Of a DNA stretch of 15,086 nucleotides, positions 1 to 6,474 are shown in pieces. Made by a program: the position numbers and the translations under genes. Where the stretch lies: positions 1 through 15,086 of the forward strand of contig JBBSGC010000041.1 in NCBI GenBank assembly GCA_038254525.1. The letters run 5' to 3'. Source of the DNA: JBBSGC01 sp038254525 (lineage in GTDB: Bacteria > Actinomycetota > Actinomycetes > Propionibacteriales > Nocardioidaceae). Every line of letters starts with the position of its first letter. Positions within the stretch are counted from its first letter, which is position 1. Below the pieces are notes generated by a model. It worked only from the letters and a program-made list of their open reading frames with translations, ran no database searches and had not been told where the DNA came from.

Positions 1-578
1 CGCTGCACAGGGTGGACCTCCTGTTGCTCCTCGGTTCTGGACGCTCGGTGGCCGACCATTCGCAGGCAGCGCCGGTCGCGGCTGAGACGGCGCTGATCAC
101 CGAGGCTCTAGCCCACGGCATCCCCGCCCTCGGGATCTGCTACGGCGTGCAGATCCTGGCGAAGGCACGAGGCGGCAGCGTCGGACCCGCGCAGCACAGC
201 GAGCTGGGCTGGTACACCGTCGAGTCCGCCGACGAGGTGCTCTGCCCGCCCGGTCCGTGGTTGCAGTTCCACGGCGACGCCTTCACTCCTCCCGCTGGCG
301 ACCGCGTGCTCGGCCACACGAGTGCCGGGCCGCAGGCCCTCGCGGTCGATACCCGCGACCGCAACGGACGACCGGTGCGTGCGCTGGGCTGGCAGTTCCA
401 CGCCGAGACGACGCCGAAGACGCTCAATCACTGGCTGCTCAGCGCCGCCGACTTCGTCCAGGCCCAGGGCGGTGACGCCGAGGCACTGGCCGGCTACGCC
501 GAATCCCACCAGGAGCAAGCCCGGGCCGCCGCCTTCGAGCTGACCGACTCCGCTTGCGCGTACCTGCTTGCCGGCTGA
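1..578 (+). CDS. Class I glutamine amidotransferase (GMP synthase-like), 5' truncated
   Basis: The reading frame is open from base 3 to the TGA at 576-578 and has no convincing start, so the N-terminus lies left of the window. A GTG at 12 is in frame but sits inside the strand that normally follows the first Rossmann half of this fold. The catalytic triad of class I (triad) amidotransferases is visible: the nucleophile Cys in GICYGVQ (Cys codon 138-140) and His plus Glu in QFHAE (His codon 399-401, Glu codon 405-407). Known members hydrolyse glutamine to supply ammonia to a synthetase, or are stand-alone GMP-synthase-like hydrolases. About 190 residues are present with no synthetase domain, so this is a free-standing GATase-type protein of unknown partner. 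It converges on the EamA gene with a 10-base gap. Family assignment is firm; the substrate is unknown. Confidence 0.85.
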   Translation, partial: LHRVDLLLLLGSGRSVADHSQAAPVAAETALITEALAHGIPALGICYGVQILAKARGGSVGPAQHSELGWYTVESADEVLCPPGPWLQFHGDAFTPPAGDRVLGHTSAGPQALAVDTRDRNGRPVRALGWQFHAETTPKTLNHWLLSAADFVQAQGGDAEALAGYAESHQEQARAAAFELTDSACAYLLAG

Positions 579-594
579 ACCCGAGGAGTCAGCC
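573..594. terminator. Possible bidirectional hairpin between convergent stop codons
   Basis: GGCTGA at 573-578 is perfectly complementary to TCAGCC at 589-594, with a 10-base loop. The two arms contain the stop codons of the amidotransferase (+) and the EamA gene (-). A further CCGG pairing outside is possible with a bulge. There is no T-tract, so an intrinsic-terminator role is only a guess; actinobacterial terminators often lack one. Confidence 0.3.
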
Positions 595-1542
595 CACCGG
601 CACCGGCGGTTCGGCCCGGACAGCTCCGCGAGCCGACTGAGCGAGCAGGATCGCGACGATGACGGCACCGCCTCCGGCTACCTGCACCAGCGTGAGGCCC
701 TCCCCGAACCAGGACCACCCGATCGCGGCCGCGCCCACCGGCTCCAGCATCGCGACGACCGTCACGACCGTGGCCGGCAGGTGCTGCAGAGCGAGCAGCT
801 CGAGCATGAACGGCACGACGGTCCCGAGGACGACCACCCAACAAAGGGCAACCCACACGGGCAGCGACAGATCGACCAGGGCGCCCTGCAGGGACGTCGA
901 CGAGCGCAGGACCGAGCCGTCGAGCCCGCTCACCGGTGCGGCCACGTTGAGGGCCACCGCGCCGACCACGAACGCCCACACCACCACGTGCAGCGGGTCG
1001 GCGGAGTTGACGCCCCGCTCGCCGAGCAGGAAGTACGCGGCGAACGCAACTGCGGCACCGAGCGCGGCCAGCACGCCGACCCCGTCGAGGGTGAGCCCCT
1101 GCCACACCTGCCCGACGACGGCCAGCCCCCCAAGCGACAAGGCGATGGCGAGCCACATCCGGTTGCCCACCGCTTCGTGCTGCACGAAGCGCGCCCACAG
1201 CGCGACGAGCACCGGCGCGGTGTACTCCAGTAGCAGCGCGATCCCCAGCGGCAGCCGGTCGATGGCGACGAAGTAGGTCCATTGCAGGGCCGCGACACCC
1301 ACCAGGCCGAGCGCGACGATGAGCAGCAGCGACTGGCCGCGCGGTGGCCGCAGCACTGCCGGACGGATCGCCGCCGCAACCAGCACGAACACGACTCCGG
1401 CACCGGTGACCCGCGCGCTGGTCAGCGCCGTCGGGTCCACGCCTGCCCGCAGGACCACTCGGGACGCCCCGGCGTTGACCACGAACAGCAGACCACCGGC
1501 GACAACGAAGGCGTAGCCGAGCCGGGGGCGCCTCCTCGTCAC
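589..1542 (-). CDS. EamA/DMT-superfamily transporter
   Basis: This encodes about 317 residues and is almost entirely hydrophobic, with roughly ten predicted membrane helices in two repeated halves, the layout of EamA (DUF6) drug/metabolite transporters. The first half begins with RPRLGYAFVVAGGLLFVVNAG and contains a LLLEYTAPVLVALWARF stretch; the second ends in AMLEPVGAAAIGWSWFGEGLT, both typical of the RhtA/YdcZ-like part of the family, which includes amino-acid and metabolite exporters. The substrate cannot be read from sequence. I chose the GTG at 1542 because a TACGCT -10-like element ends exactly 7 bases upstream, fitting leaderless transcription; GTG at 1560 (six residues longer) is the alternative. 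The frame stays open far upstream, antisense to the aminotransferase gene, but that extension is hydrophilic and not credible. It is divergent from the aminotransferase gene. Confidence 0.88.
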   Translation of the reverse strand: MTRRRPRLGYAFVVAGGLLFVVNAGASRVVLRAGVDPTALTSARVTGAGVVFVLVAAAIRPAVLRPPRGQSLLLIVALGLVGVAALQWTYFVAIDRLPLGIALLLEYTAPVLVALWARFVQHEAVGNRMWLAIALSLGGLAVVGQVWQGLTLDGVGVLAALGAAVAFAAYFLLGERGVNSADPLHVVVWAFVVGAVALNVAAPVSGLDGSVLRSSTSLQGALVDLSLPVWVALCWVVVLGTVVPFMLELLALQHLPATVVTVVAMLEPVGAAAIGWSWFGEGLTLVQVAGGGAVIVAILLAQSARGAVRAEPPVPVG

Positions 1543-1549
1543 GGCGACG

Positions 1550-1555
1550 AGCGTA
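1550..1555 (-). promoter_or_regulatory. TACGCT -10 element for the EamA gene, leaderless layout
   Basis: On the minus strand TACGCT (1555 down to 1550) fits the actinobacterial TANNNT -10 consensus and is followed by 7 bases and then the GTG at 1542. This spacing would place transcription initiation at or next to the start codon, and there is no Shine-Dalgarno sequence before that GTG. No clear -35 box is seen. Confidence 0.45.
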
Positions 1556-1604
1556 CGCACAGCACGACTGCACCGAGCCGCGCGGCAGGTTGTGGCCGCC
1601 CGGC

Positions 1605-1610
1605 TAGGGT
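1605..1610 (+). promoter_or_regulatory. TAGGGT -10 element for the aminotransferase gene, leaderless layout
   Basis: TAGGGT is followed by 7 bases and then the ATG at 1618, the geometry of leaderless actinobacterial transcripts in which the mRNA starts with the start codon. No Shine-Dalgarno sequence is present upstream of this ATG. A -35 box is not evident. The spacing is identical to that on the opposite strand for the divergent EamA gene. Confidence 0.55.
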
Positions 1611-1617
1611 GCCGCCC

Positions 1618-2715
1618 ATGACGGCTCCGACGGACTTCACCGCCCCCCGGCTGCGTCCCGCGCTGGAGACGATCCCGGCCTACGTCCCGGGCAAGCCTCC
1701 GGCGGCCCGGGACGGCGTCGAGACGTTCAAGCTGTCCAGCAACGAGAATCCCTACCCGCCGCTGCCCGCTGTCCTGGAAGCGGTGGCTCGGGCAGCCGCC
1801 AGCATGAACCGCTACCCCGACATGGGCGCGAGCCGCCTCTACGCCGCTTTGGCGCAGCGCTGGGACGTTCCGGTGGGCGACCTGGCCGCCGGAACCGGCT
1901 CGGTCGCCGTCCTCTACCACCTCCTGCAAGCGACGTGTGGTGACGGCGACGAGGTGGTCTACGCCTGGCGTTCGTTCGAGGCGTACCCGATCGCGGTGCA
2001 GATGACCGGCGCCCGCAGTGTGGCTGTGCCGCTGGCGTCGGGTGCCCGCCACGACCTGCCGGCGATGGCTGCAGCGGTGACCGAGCGCACCCGCGCACTG
2101 ATCGTGTGCACCCCCAACAACCCGACCGGACCCGCGGTCACCGCCGAACAGCTGGCCGCGTTGGTCGACGCGGTGCCCCCGTCGGTACTGGTGGTCGTCG
2201 ACGAGGCGTACGTCGAGTTCGTGCGTGACGCCGAGGTCGGCGACGGGATCGACTGCTACCGGGGGCGCGACAACGTCGTGGTGCTCCGCACGTTCTCCAA
2301 GGCCTACGGACTCGCCGGGCTCCGGCTGGGGTACGCAATAGCACCGGGTCGCATCGCGGAGGCGATCCGCAAGGTCGCGCTCCCGTTCGGCGTCTCGCAG
2401 ATCGCGCAGGAGGCGGCGCTGGCCTCCCTCGCCGTCGAGGACCAGCTGCTGGCCCAGGTCGACGGCGTGGTGGAGGAGCGCCAACGTGTGGTCGGGGCGC
2501 TGCGCGACCACGGCTGGGACGTGCCCGACGCGCAGGGCAACTTCTTCTGGTTGTCGCTGGGCGAGGCGACGATGGCGTTCGCCGCCGCGTGCGACGATGC
2601 CGGTGCGATGGTCCGCCCGTTCGCCGGTGACGGGGTGCGGGTGAGCATCGGCTCGCCGGCGGGCAACGACCGGTTCCTCGGCGCCGCTGCGGCTTGGCGC
2701 GCGACGCATGGCTGA
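1618..2715 (+). CDS. hisC: Histidinol-phosphate / aromatic amino acid aminotransferase (HisC2/Pat-type)
   Basis: A 365-residue fold-type I PLP aminotransferase, the normal length for HisC/Pat. Visible signatures are the N-terminal RLRPALETIPAYVPGK and SSNENPYPPLP, the GTGSV phosphate-binding turn, PNNPTGP, the DEAYVEF Asp region that contacts the PLP ring, and TFSKAYGLAGLRLGY with the Schiff-base Lys228. It converts histidinol phosphate and 2-oxoglutarate to imidazole acetol phosphate and glutamate or the reverse, or transaminates aromatic amino acids. Its wording at the N-terminus and around GWRSFE-like AWRSFEAYP resembles, from memory, M. tuberculosis HisC2/Pat more than the histidine-operon HisC, and no other his gene is nearby, so an aromatic aminotransferase role is plausible. 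The ATG start is supported by the promoter 7 bases upstream. It overlaps the next gene by 8 bases, suggesting an operon. Confidence 0.9.
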   Translation: MTAPTDFTAPRLRPALETIPAYVPGKPPAARDGVETFKLSSNENPYPPLPAVLEAVARAAASMNRYPDMGASRLYAALAQRWDVPVGDLAAGTGSVAVLYHLLQATCGDGDEVVYAWRSFEAYPIAVQMTGARSVAVPLASGARHDLPAMAAAVTERTRALIVCTPNNPTGPAVTAEQLAALVDAVPPSVLVVVDEAYVEFVRDAEVGDGIDCYRGRDNVVVLRTFSKAYGLAGLRLGYAIAPGRIAEAIRKVALPFGVSQIAQEAALASLAVEDQLLAQVDGVVEERQRVVGALRDHGWDVPDAQGNFFWLSLGEATMAFAAACDDAGAMVRPFAGDGVRVSIGSPAGNDRFLGAAAAWRATHG

Positions 2716-4546
2716 CCAGCGTCTGCACCGGCCCGACGACTCCGGAGGACCAATCGACGTCCGCACGCTCCTCGAGCTCCGCACCTGGACCGCCTTCGAT
2801 GTCGACGACGCCGGCCGGGTGCTCGCGGGCCATGACGGCTCGGGCTCGGTGCAGCTGGTAGAGATCGCCACCGACGGCCGCCGGACACCGCTGACCGCGC
2901 TCCCGGGGCCATGTTCGGGCCGCTACGTCGTCGGCGAACGGGCGGTCGTCGTCCAGCACGACGACGCCGGCAACGAGCTGGCGCAGCTGTCGCTGTTGCG
3001 CCTCGACGAGCAGCGCGCGGATCCGGCCGGCCTGGACGACCTGGTGCCGCTCGTCCGCGACGAGGCCCACCTGCACACCCTGGTCGACGTGCTGCCCGGC
3101 GCCGTCGTCTATGCGACCAACCGACGCAACGGCGTGGACTTCGACGTGGTGATGCGTCGGCTGGACACCGGCGAGGAGACGGTCGTCTACGACGCGGGCG
3201 GCTACGTGGCCGACACGGCCGTCGCCGCCGACGGCCGAGCCGTGGTGACTCTGCACTCGCTGCAGCCGGCCTCGACCCAGGTGTGGCTCAGCGCCCCAGG
3301 TGTCGGTCTGCGGGCCCTCACCGACGCCGACGAGCATGCGATGCATGTGGGGGCGAGCCTGCTGCCCGGCTCCGGTGACGTGGTGATGTCGTCGAACTCA
3401 GGCCGAGAGCACCTCGCGGTGGTCTGCCTGGCCGAGAGTGGAGTGACCAAGGTGCTCGTGGAGGCCGACGACCACGACGTGGTGGCGCTCCCGTCGCCAG
3501 ACGGCCGGCGCCTGCTGGTCGTGCACAACGTCGACGGCGGCCACGCGCTCGCGCTGCACGATCCCGACGGGCACCTGCGACTGGACGTCCCGCTGCCCGC
3601 GCGCGGGATCGTCACCCCCGTGTGGTCGGCCGACTCGCGCTCGGTCGTCGTGGGTCTGGTCGCACCCACCGACCCGGGCACGCTGCTGCTCTTGGCGGCA
3701 GCCACCGGATCGCTGCGCACGGTGGTCTCGGCCGCCGAGCAGATGGTTCCCGCGCTGGGCGCCGCGCTCGTCGAGCCCACGAGCTACCGGGTGCCGGCTC
3801 GCGACGGTGAGCAGATCCCCTGCTTCGTCTATGCGCCGCGGGAAAAGCCGGCCGGGCCGCTGGCCGGCTCGGTGGTCGTCACCGTCCACGGCGGCCCCGA
3901 AGCGCAGGCGCAACGCGTGTTCAACCCCGTCGTACAGGCGTTGGTCTCCGCCGGCCACACCGTGCTCGTGCCCAATGTGCGGGGCTCGACCGGCTACGGC
4001 AAGCGCTGGTACTCCCTCGACGACGGCCGGCTGCGGCTGGAGTCGGTTGCCGACCTGGCCGACCTGCGCGCCTGGGTGCCGGCAGTCGACGGCGACCCGG
4101 AACGGGTGGCGCTCTACGGCGGCAGCTACGGGGGCTACCTCGTGCTCGCCGGCCTGTCGATGCAGCCGGAGAGCTGGGCCGCCGGGGTTGATGTCGTCGG
4201 CATGTCGTCGCTGGTGACGTTCCTCGAGAACACCGCCCCCTACCGTCGGGCGATCCGCGAACGTGAGTACGGCTGGCTCGACCGCGACCTGGACTTCCTG
4301 CAGATGGCGTCACCGCTGACCTACCTGGACGCGATGGCGTCCCCGCTGCTGGTGATCCACGGGGCCAACGACCCACGAGTGCCGTTGTCGGAGTCGCAGC
4401 AGATCAAGGCCGCCCTCGACGCCAAGGACGTCCCCTGCACGCTGCTGGTCTACACCGACGAGGGGCACGGGTTGGCCAAGCGCGCCAACCGGCTTGACGC
4501 CTATCCCCAGGTCCTCGATTTCCTGGGCGCCCACCTCGCCGGCTGA
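2708..4546 (+). CDS. S9 family peptidase (prolyl oligopeptidase / acylaminoacyl-peptidase type)
   Basis: A 612-residue serine peptidase. The N-terminal ~350 residues have the repetitive strand-rich look of the S9 beta-propeller (recurring phrases such as SPDGRRLLVV and SADSRSVVVG). The C-terminal ~240 residues form the alpha/beta-hydrolase catalytic domain, including HGGPE (oxyanion region), GSTGYGKRWY, and the full triad: Ser473 in GGSYGGY, Asp555 in HGANDPRVP and His587 in DEGHGLAKRAN. Known members cleave short peptides, releasing dipeptides or N-acylated residues. No signal peptide or membrane segment is seen, so a cytoplasmic enzyme is expected. The ATG lies within the end of the aminotransferase gene (8-base overlap) with no Shine-Dalgarno sequence, so translation is probably coupled to that gene. 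Exact peptide specificity is not predictable. Confidence 0.9.
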   Translation: MADQRLHRPDDSGGPIDVRTLLELRTWTAFDVDDAGRVLAGHDGSGSVQLVEIATDGRRTPLTALPGPCSGRYVVGERAVVVQHDDAGNELAQLSLLRLDEQRADPAGLDDLVPLVRDEAHLHTLVDVLPGAVVYATNRRNGVDFDVVMRRLDTGEETVVYDAGGYVADTAVAADGRAVVTLHSLQPASTQVWLSAPGVGLRALTDADEHAMHVGASLLPGSGDVVMSSNSGREHLAVVCLAESGVTKVLVEADDHDVVALPSPDGRRLLVVHNVDGGHALALHDPDGHLRLDVPLPARGIVTPVWSADSRSVVVGLVAPTDPGTLLLLAAATGSLRTVVSAAEQMVPALGAALVEPTSYRVPARDGEQIPCFVYAPREKPAGPLAGSVVVTVHGGPEAQAQRVFNPVVQALVSAGHTVLVPNVRGSTGYGKRWYSLDDGRLRLESVADLADLRAWVPAVDGDPERVALYGGSYGGYLVLAGLSMQPESWAAGVDVVGMSSLVTFLENTAPYRRAIREREYGWLDRDLDFLQMASPLTYLDAMASPLLVIHGANDPRVPLSESQQIKAALDAKDVPCTLLVYTDEGHGLAKRANRLDAYPQVLDFLGAHLAG

Positions 4547-4554
4547 GCGGATGT

Positions 4555-4586
4555 CGACCCGCTGGGGACCGACGGGAACCGGGTCG
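4555..4586 (+). terminator. Possible hairpin terminator after the peptidase gene
   Basis: CGACCCG at 4555-4561 pairs perfectly with CGGGTCG at 4580-4586, leaving an 18-base loop. It lies 8 bases after the peptidase stop codon and before the ABC promoter region, where a terminator would be expected. There is no following T-tract and the loop is large, so the call is tentative. Confidence 0.35.
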
Positions 4587-4607
4587 CGAACGGTCAGGGT
4601 CAGGGCG

Positions 4608-4613
4608 TAGGCT
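4608..4613 (+). promoter_or_regulatory. Candidate -10 element (TAGGCT) for the ABC exporter operon
   Basis: TAGGCT fits the TANNNT -10 consensus and lies 73 bases before the ATG at 4687 in the only intergenic gap upstream of this gene pair. No convincing -35 box is visible at 16-18 bases. A transcript starting near 4620 would carry a leader of about 65 bases. Confidence 0.35.
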
Positions 4614-4667
4614 GATCCTTACTCCCCGATCGCGTCCGCAGCTTGCGGCGCCCTGCCGTCACCTGCC

Positions 4668-4676
4668 GAGGAGGTG
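4668..4676 (+). promoter_or_regulatory. Shine-Dalgarno sequence of the first ABC gene
   Basis: GAGGAGGTG is a strong anti-16S match. Its GGAGG core ends 12 bases before the ATG at 4687, slightly longer than usual. The ATG remains the best start; a GTG at 4702 in the same frame is further away. Confidence 0.6.
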
Positions 4677-4686
4677 CCCGCGCTCG

Positions 4687-6474
4687 ATGCCGCCCAGCTC
4701 CGTGACCAGGTCGCGCCCGGTCCAGCAGAAGCGACGCAGTGTCACCTCGCTGTGGCGGCTGCGGGGCTACCTGCGTCCGTACACCGGATCGCTGGTCCTG
4801 ATGACTGCGGCGGCCACCACCGGCGTCTTTGTGTCGATCTCGATCCCGCTGGTCACCGGCGCTCTCATCGACGGGCCGATCAGCGACGGCGACCGGGGCG
4901 GCATCCTGCCGCTCGGTCTCCTGGCGCTCGCGCTCGGCATCGTCGAGGCGGCGCTGATCCTGATCCGCCGGTGGGTGCAAGCGGCCGCCGTGCTCGGTGT
5001 CGAGACGGCGCTGCGCAACGACCTCTACGCACACCTCGACCGGCTGCCGATGGCGTTCCACTCCCGGTGGCAGTCCGGGCAGCTGCTGTCCAGGGTCACC
5101 GGTGACCTGTCGACGATCCGGCGCTTCTCGGGTTTCGGGATGTTGTTCCTCGTCATCAACATCTTGCAGCTGACCGTGGTGACCTCGCTGCTGCTGCACC
5201 TCTACTGGCCGCTGGGTCTTGTCGTGGCCGTCGCCGCGGTGCCGATCGTCTATCTGTCGATGTCGTTCGAGAACCGCTACGTCGCGGTGTCGCGGCGCGT
5301 GCAGGACCAGCAGGGTGACGTGGCCACCCAGATCGAGGAGTCAACGCTCGGCATCCGGGTCATCAAGTCCTTCGGCCGCAGCGAGCACGCCTTCGAGGCC
5401 TTCGACACCCGGGCCACCCGGCTCTACGACAGTCAGCTCGCCAAGGTCCGCCTGCAGGCGCGGTTCTTCACGTTCCTCGAGGTGCTGCCCAACCTGGCGC
5501 TGGTGGTCGTGCTGCTGCTCGGCGCGATAGCTGTCGGCCGCAGCGGTCTGAGCCTGGGCACGCTGGTCGCCTTCATCACCTTGATGCTGCAGCTGGTCTG
5601 GCCGGTCGCCTCGCTGGGCTACATCTTGTCGATGGCGCAGGAGGCGATGACCGCCGCCGACCGCGTGGTCGAGATCTTCGACACCGAACCCGACATCGTC
5701 GGCGGCACGACTCAGCTGAGCGAGCCGCGCGGGCACCTGCGGTTCGAGGGCGTCGGCTTCCGCTTCCCCGACGCCGAGACCGACGTGCTGCACGACGTCG
5801 ACCTGGAGGTGCTGCCGGGGGAGACGCTCGCCGTGGTCGGTGCCACCGGGTCCGGCAAGACGGTCCTCACCGGCCTCGTGCCCCGCCTCTACGACGTCAC
5901 CGCGGGGCGCATCACGATCGACGGCGTCGACGTGCGCGACCTCACGCTGCCCTGCTTGCGCCAGGTCGTGGCCACGGCGTTCGAGGAGCCGACGCTGTTC
6001 AGCATGAGCGCGCGGGAGAACCTCACCCTCGGCCTCCCCGACGCCAGCGACGAGGAGGTACGCGCGGCGCTAGAGGTGGCGCAGGCGTCCTTCGTCGACG
6101 ACCTCCCGTGGGGCCTGCACACCCGCATCGGCGAGCAGGGCATGGCGTTGTCGGGTGGCCAGCGCCAACGCCTCGCGCTCGCTAGGGCGGTGCTGGCCAA
6201 GCCGCGGATCCTGGTGCTCGACGACACGCTGTCGGCGCTGGACGTCCACACCGAGGCGCTGGTCGAGCAGGCGCTGCGCAACGTGCTCGCCCGGGCCACC
6301 GGCATCGTCGTCGCACACCGGGCCTCGACGGTCCTGCTCGCCGACAAGGTCGCGCTGTTGCAGGACGGGACGGTGACCGCCGCCGGCACCCATTCGCAGC
6401 TGCTCGCCACCGTCCCGGCCTACGCCGACCTGCTCGGTGCGATGGCCGAGACCGACGCGGAGGTCAGCGCATGA
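4687..6474 (+). CDS. ABC exporter half-transporter (TMD-NBD), degenerate catalytic site subunit
   Basis: A 595-residue type IV ABC exporter half: a six-helix transmembrane domain at about residues 20-320, then an ATPase domain at about 345-585. ATPase motifs: Walker A GATGSGKT with Lys391, canonical signature LSGGQ at 488-492, and H-loop His544. Two positions deviate: Walker B reads LVLDDT, with Asp513 where the catalytic Glu is expected, and the Q-loop reads AFEEPTLF, with Glu in place of Gln. Such changes mark the non-hydrolysing site of heterodimeric exporters. Its stop codon overlaps the start of the next ABC gene (ATGA), which has the opposite pattern, so the two very likely form one heterodimer in the cytoplasmic membrane. 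The substrate (drug, lipid or peptide) is unknown. A split version of the fused M. tuberculosis Rv0194 layout is a possible comparison, from memory. Confidence 0.92.
   Translation: MPPSSVTRSRPVQQKRRSVTSLWRLRGYLRPYTGSLVLMTAAATTGVFVSISIPLVTGALIDGPISDGDRGGILPLGLLALALGIVEAALILIRRWVQAAAVLGVETALRNDLYAHLDRLPMAFHSRWQSGQLLSRVTGDLSTIRRFSGFGMLFLVINILQLTVVTSLLLHLYWPLGLVVAVAAVPIVYLSMSFENRYVAVSRRVQDQQGDVATQIEESTLGIRVIKSFGRSEHAFEAFDTRATRLYDSQLAKVRLQARFFTFLEVLPNLALVVVLLLGAIAVGRSGLSLGTLVAFITLMLQLVWPVASLGYILSMAQEAMTAADRVVEIFDTEPDIVGGTTQLSEPRGHLRFEGVGFRFPDAETDVLHDVDLEVLPGETLAVVGATGSGKTVLTGLVPRLYDVTAGRITIDGVDVRDLTLPCLRQVVATAFEEPTLFSMSARENLTLGLPDASDEEVRAALEVAQASFVDDLPWGLHTRIGEQGMALSGGQRQRLALARAVLAKPRILVLDDTLSALDVHTEALVEQALRNVLARATGIVVAHRASTVLLADKVALLQDGTVTAAGTHSQLLATVPAYADLLGAMAETDAEVSA
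6459..6463 (+). promoter_or_regulatory. Shine-Dalgarno sequence of the second ABC gene
   Basis: GGAGG, 7 bases before the ATG at 6471 and inside the end of the first ABC gene. It supports the ATGA-overlap start and independent ribosome entry as well as coupling. Confidence 0.6.

Noticed and set aside
1543..2871. Long N-terminal extension of the first EamA frame, antisense to the aminotransferase and peptidase start.
   Set aside because: The extension is hydrophilic and compositionally like a shadow frame, while the true EamA protein begins at the first membrane helix just after 1542, with a promoter element directly upstream.
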